From positions 241,406 through 305,405 of the forward strand of contig NZ_BNAF01000006.1 of assembly GCF_014653155.1 (NCBI RefSeq): DNA of 64,000 bases, written 5' to 3'. Numbering within the stretch: position 1 is the first letter of the stretch; each line of letters starts with the position of its first letter. The position numbers were made by a program, and so were the translations under genes. The notes below the pieces were generated by a model. The model searched no databases. It saw only the letters and a program-made list of their open reading frames with translations, and had not been told where the DNA came from. Of this stretch, positions 1 through 9,012 are shown piece after piece. The stretch comes from Sphingobacterium griseoflavum (GTDB lineage Bacteria > Bacteroidota > Bacteroidia > Sphingobacteriales > Sphingobacteriaceae).

Positions 1-1
1 T

Positions 2-2731
2 TCAATCAACGCCGATCAGCAACCGCTTATCGTAGTAGATGGTGTACCTATCGCTAATAATACCCAACGATCGGGAGATAACACCTACAGTGGTGTCGAT
101 TATGGATCTGGAATCAATGACATTAACCCCGAAGACATAGAAAATATCACCGTTTTGAAGGGAGGCTCAGCGGCATTGTATGGTATGCGAGCGGGTAATG
201 GCGTGATCTTGATTACCACAAAGTCGGGAAAAAGGGGCGCTAAAGGCGTCAAGTTAGCTTACGATGGAAACCTTACCATCGATCAGGTATCCACGTTGCC
301 CAAATACCAAAATCTATACGGACAAGGTTATAACGGCAGCGAGTTTTTTTTCAATCGCGATGGCAATGGCATGTCCTACCAAGATTACGCGCAGACCAAA
401 TCGTTCACCTACGTAGATGGTACCGGTAGCGGTGGTGGCGTATTTGATGGTTACGACGAATCATGGGGACCACGTTTAGATGCCGGACTAAAGCTTGCCC
501 AATTCGATAGTCCGATTGTAAACGGGGTGCGGCAGGCAACGGATTGGATTTCGCATCCCGATAACGTGCGCGATTTCTTTCAGCTGGGCAGGTCCATGAA
601 CCACAACCTTTCCCTTACTGCCCTGACAGACAAGTCGAGCACACGGGCCTCACTGTCGTTTCGTGATCAAGTGGGAACCGTGCCAAACACGGATCAAAAA
701 CGTTATGGTGTACAATTGAACACCAACATGACGCTTTCGGAAAAGTTCTCCTATGATTTGGTAACGAGTTACACGCGTACAGAGAGTGATAATTTATTGA
801 ATCAGGGTTACGATGGAAATAACCCTATGAACGGTTTTATCTGGTTCGGTCGGCAGGTTAACAATGCAAGTCTGCAGAGCAACTGGGCTGAACGTAATAT
901 GCAAGGTGATTACACGTACTATAATTGGAACACCAACTACCACGTGAACCCTTATTTTAATGTCTATGAAAATACAAATAGTTATCAGCGCGATCGTTTC
1001 TTTGGAAAGAGTTCCCTCTTTTATCAACCAACCAGTTACCTAAAATTTGAAGGTCGTGCTGGTTTGGATTATTATAATGCGAAAGCCTTTCAACGTAACT
1101 ATTTTAATAGCGCTTTTCCCAACGGCGGCTTCCGGAATGATAAAACAGACAATGCTGAGCTTAACCTAGACTTTATAGCTTCCTTCAACAAGCAATTCGG
1201 CGATTTTAATTTGGTGGCTTTGGCTGGAGCTAATTACCGCAATGTCAAATGGGATAATTCGGTATTGGGCGCAGATGCGCTGACCGTAATGGGAGTGTAT
1301 ACCATAGCCAATAAGTCTGGCGATGCTATTGCCACAATGGATCATAGCCATATCCGTTCCAACTCGGTCTACGGATCGACTTCTTTAGGCTGGAGAGATC
1401 AACTTTACCTCGATGTAACGGCACGGAATGATTGGAGTTCGACAATAAAGGATGACTTCTTCTACCCATCGGCAAGCCTAAGCTGGTTGCCAACTAGCAC
1501 ATTTGAAAGTTTAAAAGGCGATGCGCTAAGCTTTTGGAAATTGCGAGCTAGTATTGCGGAAATTGGCGCTGCTACCACGGCTTACCGTAACCGAGCATAT
1601 TTCTATGCACAGCCGCAGTCGTTCAAAGGTGTGGCACAACTCTACAGAACGATGACCTATCCCAACGAAGGTTTGCGTCCAGAAAGTATCCGCACTTGGG
1701 AGGTGGGAACAGAAATAGGCTTGTTCAATGATCGCATACATGCCGACATCGTGTACTACTATAAAAACACACAGGATCAAATCATGAACGTAACCACATC
1801 AAATGTGGTAGGTTTTAACTCCATGTTGCTCAATGCTGGCGAGATCGAAAATAAAGGCCTCGAGGTTCAATTGCGTGGCGATATCATCAAAAAAGAAAAC
1901 GGCTTCAATTGGTCAACGATGATCAACTATGCAAAAGATAACAGTAAAATCATAGACCTCTATCCGGAACTGGATTTAGATACTTACCAAATAGGTTGGA
2001 CTTGGGGTATTGCTAACCAAGCGAAGAAAGGTGAACGTTGGGGCGCCTTAATTGGGCCAGGCTACGACCGCGTGGAAGAGGGCGACTTGAAGGGCGCCAT
2101 CAAAGTCAATAACAGGGGGCTCGTTGTGAATAAAAACGCACAAAACATCGGTAACGTGACACCGGATTTCTTAGCAAGTTGGCGAAACGATTTCCATTAC
2201 CGGGATTTTGCCTTCGGCTTTCTATTGGATTTGCGTGTAGGGGGCGATATTTGGTCGCAAACCATGAACCACAGTTATGTGGCCGGTGTGGCAGAAATCA
2301 CAGCAGCGAATGGTGTTCGTGAACGCGCAATTCTTGCCGGTCGCGATGTGATGCCCGAGGAGCGTTTTGCCATGCAAGATGCCAACGGAAATTGGGTAGA
2401 AAACACGATCGAGACTGATGCGCAAACTTGGTATGAAAGCGGCGGTGTTGCCGAAATGTATGTATTCGATGGTTCGTTCCTGAAGTTACGCGAAGCGTAT
2501 CTGACATATAACGTGCCGACGAGGTATTTGCAACGTGTCAAAGGGATCAGTCGCGTTAACCTTTCGTTGATTGGTTCAAACCTCGCGTTGTTATGGACGC
2601 ATAAATCCAATACGATGCGTTTGGACCCGGAAACCGGAGGAGTGTCGAGCGATAGCCGAGGCGTTGGGTTTGAACAGGCTTCTGTGCCTACGTCAAGAAG
2701 TTTTGGTTTAAAGTTAGGCGTTACATTTTAG
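2..2731 (+). CDS. SusC/RagA-family TonB-dependent outer-membrane receptor, 5' partial
   Basis: The reading frame is open from the first bases of the window to the TAG at 2729-2731, so the gene begins upstream; the first ATG-like codons inside are not the start. About 909 residues are visible. Near the left edge the plug-domain signature PLIVVDGVPI is followed by NPEDIENITVLKGGSAALYG, typical of SusC receptors, then a long beta-barrel ending in an aromatic residue (GVTF). The N-terminal signal peptide and carboxypeptidase-regulatory-like domain are outside the window. SusC proteins import oligosaccharides across the outer membrane with a SusD lid, powered by TonB. The SusD partner starts 2 bases downstream, and a secreted GH2 enzyme follows, which supports glycan uptake; the exact glycan is unknown. 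Confidence 0.95.
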   Translation, partial: SINADQQPLIVVDGVPIANNTQRSGDNTYSGVDYGSGINDINPEDIENITVLKGGSAALYGMRAGNGVILITTKSGKRGAKGVKLAYDGNLTIDQVSTLPKYQNLYGQGYNGSEFFFNRDGNGMSYQDYAQTKSFTYVDGTGSGGGVFDGYDESWGPRLDAGLKLAQFDSPIVNGVRQATDWISHPDNVRDFFQLGRSMNHNLSLTALTDKSSTRASLSFRDQVGTVPNTDQKRYGVQLNTNMTLSEKFSYDLVTSYTRTESDNLLNQGYDGNNPMNGFIWFGRQVNNASLQSNWAERNMQGDYTYYNWNTNYHVNPYFNVYENTNSYQRDRFFGKSSLFYQPTSYLKFEGRAGLDYYNAKAFQRNYFNSAFPNGGFRNDKTDNAELNLDFIASFNKQFGDFNLVALAGANYRNVKWDNSVLGADALTVMGVYTIANKSGDAIATMDHSHIRSNSVYGSTSLGWRDQLYLDVTARNDWSSTIKDDFFYPSASLSWLPTSTFESLKGDALSFWKLRASIAEIGAATTAYRNRAYFYAQPQSFKGVAQLYRTMTYPNEGLRPESIRTWEVGTEIGLFNDRIHADIVYYYKNTQDQIMNVTTSNVVGFNSMLLNAGEIENKGLEVQLRGDIIKKENGFNWSTMINYAKDNSKIIDLYPELDLDTYQIGWTWGIANQAKKGERWGALIGPGYDRVEEGDLKGAIKVNNRGLVVNKNAQNIGNVTPDFLASWRNDFHYRDFAFGFLLDLRVGGDIWSQTMNHSYVAGVAEITAANGVRERAILAGRDVMPEERFAMQDANGNWVENTIETDAQTWYESGGVAEMYVFDGSFLKLREAYLTYNVPTRYLQRVKGISRVNLSLIGSNLALLWTHKSNTMRLDPETGGVSSDSRGVGFEQASVPTSRSFGLKLGVTF

Positions 2732-2733
2732 AA

Positions 2734-4236
2734 ATGAAAAGTTTACAAATCATGAAAATTACACTAAATAAAGTTACTATAATAAGCTGTTTAGCGGGTA
2801 GTTTGCTGTTCGCAAATTGTACCAAGTCTTTTGAGAAAGTTAATACCGATCCCGATGCACTACCGGAAGCACCCGTGGCTAACTTACTAGCAAACGTTTT
2901 GAGAAATACGGGCGAATCTTTTGGGGGCGATATCGACGGTTACGGCACTTTTTCAGGATATATTGTCAAGATCCAGTATCTGGATTATATGTCGGGACTT
3001 ATACCGACCAACAATACCTTTGGTAATCGCTGGGCCGCATGCTACTACAACAATACGCAGTTAAAGGTGCTTCTGGCACAAACGGAAGACATCGCCGAGG
3101 GCCATAAAAATATTCGTTTTGTGGCTCAAATCTGGCAAAATTACATGTGGTCTTATTTGACCGATGGTTGGCGGAACGTACCTTTTAGCGAGGCTTTAAA
3201 GGGCAGTGAGGATGAAGGAAGCATATTAAAAGCGAAATACGATAGGCAGGAGGATATCTATCCAGCGATTTTGCAGGATTTAAAACGGATTGCCGACGAA
3301 ATGGCTGCAGGTGTCGGAAACGATGATTTTAGCGTTGGCGATTTTATCTACGGAGGCGATATCCATAAGTGGCGGAAATTCTGTAATGCATTACGTTTAC
3401 GCATTGCTATGCGTATTTCCGGTGTAGCACCCGATTTGGCTAAAACAACGATTGAAGAAATCTGTGCAGATCCGTCGCGCTATCCGGTGTTACAAACCAA
3501 TGCCGAAAATTGCTATTTGACTTATCCGGGGGCTGCTCCATATTTTGAACCGTGGTATAATACGGGGTATGTGGACAAACGGGTCGATAACTTTGGGATG
3601 GCGGACATCTTTGTCGACCATTTAAAGGAAATGGAAGACCCTCGGTTGGCTAAAGTAGCAAACGTCGCTGCGGACGGTGAGTATAGAGGTTTCCAAAATG
3701 GTGCGGCCTCTACACCGCCTAACTTGGCAAACATCTCGTTCATTGGTGATAAATATATGAACGATGCGATTGGCTTCACACCATTTTACAAGTCCTGTGA
3801 AACCTTTTATATCCTTGCAGAAGCTGCACTTTTAGGATACAACGTGGGTATGACAGCGGAAGAGGCTTATGAGCAGGCAGTGCGTCTTTCCATGGAAGAT
3901 AACCAGATTACCGGAAGTGCAGTAGATGCTTATCTAGCTGGAGCAGGACGATGGGACGGAACAAAAGAGCGTGTCTGGTGGGATATGTGGGTGGCCTTGT
4001 TCAAAGAAAATTTTGAAGCATGGAACCTGTATCGCCGAACAGGCATTCCGTCCACAAACTACCCCTCATTAAATTCGGTCTATGGTGATGCGCACAACGA
4101 TCAACCATTTCGTTTGCCGTATCCCAACAATGAATTTTTGTACAATACGCAACATGTCAACAGCGCTGCTGCAAACGTAACTGATTACGTTTGGGGAGAG
4201 CAAATGTGGTGGGACCAACGTACCGGCGTTTACTAG
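2734..4236 (+). CDS. SusD/RagB-family nutrient-binding lipoprotein (SusD-like 2 type)
   Basis: This 500-residue protein starts 2 bases after the SusC stop. The N-terminus has a hydrophobic signal and a lipobox LLFANC with the lipidated cysteine at about residue 29; a second ATG at 2752 (MKITLNK) would give a more usual signal length and may be the true start. The segment after it (TKSFEKVNTDPDALPEAP) is typical of the SusD-like 2 branch (Pfam PF12771), whose members are alpha-helical TPR-like surface proteins that bind glycan and cap the SusC barrel. The adjacency to SusC fixes the role as the lid of that transporter. The protein looks full length. Confidence 0.93.
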   Translation: MKSLQIMKITLNKVTIISCLAGSLLFANCTKSFEKVNTDPDALPEAPVANLLANVLRNTGESFGGDIDGYGTFSGYIVKIQYLDYMSGLIPTNNTFGNRWAACYYNNTQLKVLLAQTEDIAEGHKNIRFVAQIWQNYMWSYLTDGWRNVPFSEALKGSEDEGSILKAKYDRQEDIYPAILQDLKRIADEMAAGVGNDDFSVGDFIYGGDIHKWRKFCNALRLRIAMRISGVAPDLAKTTIEEICADPSRYPVLQTNAENCYLTYPGAAPYFEPWYNTGYVDKRVDNFGMADIFVDHLKEMEDPRLAKVANVAADGEYRGFQNGAASTPPNLANISFIGDKYMNDAIGFTPFYKSCETFYILAEAALLGYNVGMTAEEAYEQAVRLSMEDNQITGSAVDAYLAGAGRWDGTKERVWWDMWVALFKENFEAWNLYRRTGIPSTNYPSLNSVYGDAHNDQPFRLPYPNNEFLYNTQHVNSAAANVTDYVWGEQMWWDQRTGVY

Positions 4237-4245
4237 GTCGTCATT

Positions 4246-4437
4246 CTACAGCAGATGTGTATGGCCGTCACTCATTCCAAGCACAATTCCGGCATGTGAG
4301 AAATTTGGGGAAAATACACCCATCGGACGCCCCGCCGAACCCGCAGAAATGGCCCCGATATAGGTGTTTTTAGCATCCGATGCAGCGTCATACGTAGCGG
4401 GCGCTACAATTCCAGCTACAGGCGGACGGGCTACAAT
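4246..4437 (-). pseudogene. Possible C-terminal gene remnant, unidentified
   Basis: On the minus strand a 63-codon open stretch runs from just after a TAA (4438-4440) to a TAG at 4246-4248. It has no ATG near its beginning, but its composition is protein-like (for example SAGSAGRPMGVFSPNFSHAG and AGIVLGMSDGH). It lies convergent to the susD stop in an otherwise empty spacer. I do not recognise the family. It may be the tail of a lost gene, or chance coding on the opposite strand. Confidence 0.3.
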
Positions 4438-4876
4438 TTAATAGAATCCTGAACTTTTGAAATAGGGTTAATTGCGATTAACCCTATTTTGCTTACTATC
4501 CATATCAGATCAACATGTTATTTAGGGTATATTGAAAACGTTTTCGTGAATAAATAAACGATTTTTTTAAGATGCCGCTTTTTTATTTCATAATTTGGAT
4601 CCAAAGCGATGTCGCAGTCCTGTAATAATGAATCGATTGCTTGCTATTTTAGCCAAAGAGATCAACCTTACTAGGCGGCACACTTATCATTTATTGCAAG
4701 GGATATCATTTCTCTTTGCCGCCAAAGCGGTATTCTTGCTTGTCTGAGCCTACGCAGTTAATTGAGTTGGCTCCCATGCGGAAAAGAGGGTTGATAAACA
4801 AGCCTACAGACGGTTTTGAGCGATCATGATGCTGTGATCCGCACTTTTTCCGATTTTTGATAACAAACAACTACTA
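4438..4876. other. Intergenic leader upstream of the GH2 gene
   Basis: No gene is seen here. The stretch is AT-rich and holds the palindrome at 4534-4545 (listed separately). The GH2 start at 4877 lies 331 bases downstream of it, so the transcript probably has a long leader or starts from a promoter nearer the gene. A short imperfect inverted repeat, ATAGGGTTAAT / ATTAACCCTAT, lies near 4460-4490 and could act as a weak terminator for the remnant or the susCD transcript. Confidence 0.4.
4534..4545. promoter_or_regulatory. LacI-family operator candidate
   Basis: The perfect 12-base palindrome GAAAACGTTTTC with its central CG is the classic form of a LacI/GalR/CcpA-family operator. It sits between susD and the GH2 gene at 4877. 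Related palindromes with an AAACGTTT core lie upstream of the second GH2 gene at 55667-55712, so the two loci may share a regulator. No LacI-family regulator gene is present in this window. Confidence 0.5.
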
Positions 4877-7663
4877 ATGATGCGGAACCCACTCTATCTT
4901 TTTATTGCCTTATTCCAGATCCTAATGACCTCCGTTCACGGACAGCCGACGGAAAAAATAATGTTGTCCGGTCAAAGCAGAGCGGATGCCAAGATGTGGG
5001 ATTTCTACTGCACGGCTGGGCGGCAAAGTGGTTATTGGACCAAAATACCCGTTCCATCGTGTTGGGAACAAGAAGGCTTTGGTACATACAACTATGGACA
5101 CGATAAGGGCAAGGCTTCGGAGGAGGGGCGGTACAAGACCTCTTTTGAATTGCCCGCTAGTTGGAAAGATAAACGGATCTATATCGTTTTTGATGGCGCG
5201 ATGACAGACACCAAAATTGAAGTCAACGGCAAGCAGGCCGGTGATATCCACCAAGGCGCCTTTTATAGATTCAAGCGAGAAATAACCGACTTGGTTAGTT
5301 TCAAAAAGAGTAATCAGTTGGCTGTAGACGTCAGCAAAATGTCCGCCAATTCAAGTGTAAATAGTGCGGAGCGTGACGCTGACTTTTGGATTTTTGGCGG
5401 TATTTACAGACCTGTATATATAGAAGCGTTACCTAAATCACATATCGTATACAGCGGTATAGATGCCAAGGCAGACGGTAAAATAAGCGTCGAGGTCATA
5501 TTGGAACAGGAATTGGATAAGGCCAATGTACAGGTTGACATTGTTGATATACGGACTGGGGAAAAAATGAAGACTTTTATGTCCGCGGTAGCATCCCCGA
5601 CGAAACGGCTGCTCGCTGATGCGTCGATAGAAACCATACAACCTTGGTCCAGTGAGGCGCCCAATTTGTATAAGGCTGTCATCACCTTGATGCAAAACGG
5701 AAAGCCGCTGCATCAAATTACCGAGCGGTTTGGGTTCCGTACAATAGAGGTGCGGGAGCGGGATGGCGTCTATATCAACGGTAAAAGGATGCGCTTCAAG
5801 GGCGTGAATCGTCACTGCTTCTGGCCGACAACCGGACGTACCGTAAGTCGTGAACAGAGCTTACAGGATGTTCGCCTGATCAAGGAGATGAACATGAATG
5901 CAGTGCGCATGTCGCACTACCCTCCTGATAAACATTTTTTGGAACTGTGCGACTCCTTGGGTTTGTATGTCATTAATGAGCTATGCGCCTGGCAGAAGCC
6001 GCCTTACGATACCAAAGTCGGGACTGCACTGGTCAAAGAGATGGTGACACGTGACATCAACCATCCATCCATTATTTTTTGGGCTAACGGCAATGAGGGA
6101 GGCTTTAATCTTGAGCTAGATCCAATTTTTGGTGCGCTGGATATCCAAAAACGAACCGTAATACACCCATTTGGCTTGTTTGGGGGAATCAATACGGTTC
6201 ATTATATATCCTACCATAGTGGTATAAAAAATATGTTCAATGGCCGCGATATCTTTATGCCTACTGAACTGATCCATGGCTTGTACGATGGCGGGCACGG
6301 AGCCGGGCTAGACGATTTTTGGAACCTCATGCGATCGAACCCCCTATCAGCGGGCATGTTTTTGTGGGACTTTGCCGATCAAGGTATCGTGCGAACAGAT
6401 AGAAACAACAGCATAGATACCGACCGGGATCACGGGGCGGATGGGATTGTTGGTCCATTCAGGGAAAAGGAAGGAAGTTTCTATACCATCAAAGAAATTT
6501 GGTCGCCGATCCACATCGAAAAAAAATATATCACCGCGAGCTGGGATGGCTCATTTTTGATCGAAAACAGATACGACTTTACCAATACGGACGCTTGTCA
6601 GTTCGCCTACACATTTAAGAAATTCTCAGGCCTGAACGAAGAGCCGAAATCCGTGGATGGTGCAATAGCATCGCCCGACATACAACCCGGATCAAATGGT
6701 TTGTTGCAGCTGCAACGACCTGAAAACTGGAAGGACTATGATATGCTTTATGTGACCGCCAAGGATCCATTCGGAGAAGAGCTTTTTACTTGGAGTTACG
6801 AGATAAGTTCGCCGGCCGCTTTCGTCCGCCAGATCCTGAACCAAGACTCGCCCAATGTCGATCAAGTCCATCTGACAGAACTCGACTCTTTATTCCATAT
6901 AAAGACGGAGAAGGCGACGGTATCTATCAATAAGTCGACGGGGTTGCTGGAAGCGATCCAAACCAAAATGGGGGCAGTACCGTTGTCCAACGGTCCTTTG
7001 CTCATAACGGATGAATCCATCGAATGTCAGAGCGTCACCTCTTTTGTAACGGATACCATGGTGCGTATCGAGGCCCGTTATGGGTATCAACGCGGCGGAA
7101 CTGCGTATCGTTTTTCCTGGACAATGAAAGGAGATGGTATCCTACAGCTGGACTACGACTATCGACCGCGCGACCGTATGGAAATGGCTGGTGTCACTTT
7201 TAGCTTTCCGGAAAAACCTGTAGAAGGTGCGACTTTGTTGGCGAACGGGCCATACCGCGTTTACAATAACCGAATGAAAGGCGGACGCATTGATGTATGG
7301 CATAAGCTTTATAATGACGCCATTACGGGAGAGGACTGGAACTATCCTGAGTTCAAAGGATACTATTCCCTTTTTTATGGTATGAGGTTGCATACCGATG
7401 TTCCGTTTGAGGTCTACAGCACCTCGGAAGACCTTAACCTCCATCTGTTTACACCCACCGCACAAAAATTTTATGATAGCCAACGTAACTATACGTTCCC
7501 GAAATATCCAAAAGGTGATATCTCTTTTATGGACGCAATACCATCGGTTGGTACGAAATTTTCCGACGCAAAGGAAATGGGGCCACAATCACAAGTACAC
7601 ACCTTTAAGACATTCAGTGGAACACCGAATATGGTCAATCGTCTGTACTTTAAATTTCTATAG
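4877..7663 (+). CDS. Secreted glycoside hydrolase family 2 enzyme (beta-galactosidase/glucuronidase-like)
   Basis: The 928-residue protein begins with a signal peptide (cleavage near SVHGQP; the start could equally be the second ATG at 4880). Residues about 50-190 form the GH2 sugar-binding jelly roll (IPVPSCWEQEGFGTYNYG; DFWIFGGIYRPVYIEA), followed by an immunoglobulin-like domain and a TIM barrel. The barrel contains the acid/base region NHPSIIFWANGNEGGF; the probable nucleophile glutamate is in FMPTELIHGLYDGG, which departs from the common S-E-Y/W pattern. About 370 further C-terminal residues resemble the beta-galactosidase small-chain region. It lies downstream of susCD and is probably periplasmic. 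Substrate cannot be read from sequence alone. Confidence 0.88.
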   Translation: MMRNPLYLFIALFQILMTSVHGQPTEKIMLSGQSRADAKMWDFYCTAGRQSGYWTKIPVPSCWEQEGFGTYNYGHDKGKASEEGRYKTSFELPASWKDKRIYIVFDGAMTDTKIEVNGKQAGDIHQGAFYRFKREITDLVSFKKSNQLAVDVSKMSANSSVNSAERDADFWIFGGIYRPVYIEALPKSHIVYSGIDAKADGKISVEVILEQELDKANVQVDIVDIRTGEKMKTFMSAVASPTKRLLADASIETIQPWSSEAPNLYKAVITLMQNGKPLHQITERFGFRTIEVRERDGVYINGKRMRFKGVNRHCFWPTTGRTVSREQSLQDVRLIKEMNMNAVRMSHYPPDKHFLELCDSLGLYVINELCAWQKPPYDTKVGTALVKEMVTRDINHPSIIFWANGNEGGFNLELDPIFGALDIQKRTVIHPFGLFGGINTVHYISYHSGIKNMFNGRDIFMPTELIHGLYDGGHGAGLDDFWNLMRSNPLSAGMFLWDFADQGIVRTDRNNSIDTDRDHGADGIVGPFREKEGSFYTIKEIWSPIHIEKKYITASWDGSFLIENRYDFTNTDACQFAYTFKKFSGLNEEPKSVDGAIASPDIQPGSNGLLQLQRPENWKDYDMLYVTAKDPFGEELFTWSYEISSPAAFVRQILNQDSPNVDQVHLTELDSLFHIKTEKATVSINKSTGLLEAIQTKMGAVPLSNGPLLITDESIECQSVTSFVTDTMVRIEARYGYQRGGTAYRFSWTMKGDGILQLDYDYRPRDRMEMAGVTFSFPEKPVEGATLLANGPYRVYNNRMKGGRIDVWHKLYNDAITGEDWNYPEFKGYYSLFYGMRLHTDVPFEVYSTSEDLNLHLFTPTAQKFYDSQRNYTFPKYPKGDISFMDAIPSVGTKFSDAKEMGPQSQVHTFKTFSGTPNMVNRLYFKFL

Positions 7664-7817
7664 ATTAGTTTAAATCAATGTATGAAGCTCATAAAAATAC
7701 GTTCGAAAGACGGCTTATAACTCCATATGAACAAATCGACTTAACGTTCTCGCCCGGATGTAGCAGATGTTACAGCGGTGGGAGGGTACGCCATAACCTT
7801 ACATCAAACTCCTACAA

Positions 7818-7863
7818 GAAACGCACTATCTTTTTAAAAAGCCTTTAAAAAGATGGTGCGTTT
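7818..7863. terminator. Long hairpin between convergent genes
   Basis: The arms at about 7819-7838 and 7844-7863 pair over 20 bases with a single G-T wobble, around a 5-base loop. The hairpin lies 155 bases after the GH2 stop and about 48 bases after the stop of the small minus-strand gene at 7911-8024. Only a weak T-rich run (TTTCTTGT) follows on the minus strand, so it could be that gene's terminator or a structure shared by both transcripts. Confidence 0.5.
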
Positions 7864-7910
7864 GGACAAACTTGATTTCTTGATGTATGCCTTCTTGCTC
7901 ATCAAACATA

Positions 7911-8024
7911 TCACTTTTTAGATGATGTTTTTACGCAGTTTGGGACTGTTTTTCCATCTTTCTTTTTGGTTCCTTCTTTTTTATATCCCGACCAACAAGG
8001 ATCTTTTTCTTTTTTTTCTGCCAT
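7911..8024 (-). CDS. Small basic protein, DPCWxGY...VPNCV type (37 residues)
   Basis: This short frame starts at ATG 8022-8024 and ends at TGA 7911-7913. The protein is strongly lysine-rich and contains DPCWSGY, then GTKKKDGKTVPNCV. The C-W-x-G-Y ... V-P-N-C pattern occurs in small proteins or tails of several bacteria and phages, which is why I think it is real; no biochemical role is known to me. The two cysteines could bind metal or form a disulfide, but this is inference. A run of poly-lysine is typical of nucleic-acid-binding small proteins. It stands alone between the GH2 gene and the glycosyltransferase operon, and a strong hairpin follows it. Confidence 0.65.
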   Translation of the reverse strand: MAEKKEKDPCWSGYKKEGTKKKDGKTVPNCVKTSSKK

Positions 8025-8187
8025 AACTTTGTGTTTTTATAAATATAGGAGGCAATTTCTACTACTTAGTTTTGTCGATAATAAAGCAAATTTTTCATTA
8101 TACACTTCCTCCTCTTTAAACAATCATTAGATACGTTTGGTTCTTTAACCTGCTACAAATGTGACGTGAATGAGATCGCTGAACAGG

Positions 8188-9012
8188 CTACTCTTTCAAG
8201 GTGGAAGCTATTTCTTCAGGTGTTGGCTGCCGTAGCAGCTCAATCTCGGCAGCTGTCCACGCTATGTAGCCGCGCTCTTCAAAAGCCTTTAACCACCCTT
8301 CCATAGGCCATTTACCCCACTTATTGTAAAAATAATCGGCGTTGTGTAAAATGTCGACGATATGATTCAATGGCGGAGCATAACTGGGATGGTACTGATG
8401 AAATGCAGTAGCATTTATTGTTAGGATATCAATACCCTGTTCGCGTGCCGCGAAAGCAAAGTCGGTATCTTCCGCGCCATAGCCGGAAAACCGCTCGTCA
8501 AATCCGCCAATTTTGGTAAATGTTTGCTTTGTACACCCAAAATTTAAGGTCCAAAAAAGCTCATGGGTAAATTGATCGAAACGGGAGCGAACGGGATCTG
8601 GCTGGCTATTTTCGATGAGGTTGCCAGAGAGGTCTAGGGATGAGGTCTGCTCGCGAGACAGGTAGCGTACTCGTCCGCTCACTAAATAATCCTCGCCAGC
8701 GAAAGCGACCATATATTCTTCAAACAGCGTAGCTGACGGGATACAATCTACATCCAAGAAAATGTTTCTTTCCGTGTGCGAATGCCTCATCGCATAGTTT
8801 CTTGCAGCGGCAAGATTTAAGCCAAGATCGCTTTGCTGGCATAGCTGTCGCACCGTGTATGGCAGATTAGGAAGTTCCTTTATCGGTTCGTTCATATGCA
8901 CGATGATAACTTCTGTCGGAAGTACGGTGTTCATCGCGACCGCAAGCAGCTGATTACGCAATGCCTGTTCGCGTCCATGCACGATGGTAAGCAAGGTAAA
9001 AGGTTCACGCAT
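8188..9012 (-). CDS. Family 2-like glycosyltransferase with galactosyltransferase C-terminal region
   Basis: The protein (274 residues from the preferred ATG at 9012, MREPFTLLTI) has a GT-A fold: AAARNYAMRH, then the metal-binding FLDVDCIPS (DxD) and a C-terminal FDERFSGYGAEDTDFAFAA motif typical of the GT7-C/GT2 galactosyltransferase-like domain. An alternative ATG at 9090 would force an 86-base overlap with the upstream gene, whereas 9012 gives an 8-base overlap, so 9012 is chosen. It is the last gene of a three-glycosyltransferase operon and probably adds one sugar to a cell-surface or soluble glycan. Donor and acceptor are unknown. Confidence 0.85.
   Translation of the reverse strand: MREPFTLLTIVHGREQALRNQLLAVAMNTVLPTEVIIVHMNEPIKELPNLPYTVRQLCQQSDLGLNLAAARNYAMRHSHTERNIFLDVDCIPSATLFEEYMVAFAGEDYLVSGRVRYLSREQTSSLDLSGNLIENSQPDPVRSRFDQFTHELFWTLNFGCTKQTFTKIGGFDERFSGYGAEDTDFAFAAREQGIDILTINATAFHQYHPSYAPPLNHIVDILHNADYFYNKWGKWPMEGWLKAFEERGYIAWTAAEIELLRQPTPEEIASTLKE

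Noticed and set aside
4191..4373. A 60-residue frame overlapping the end of susD
   Set aside because: It is out of frame inside susD and has no independent start signals or family similarity.
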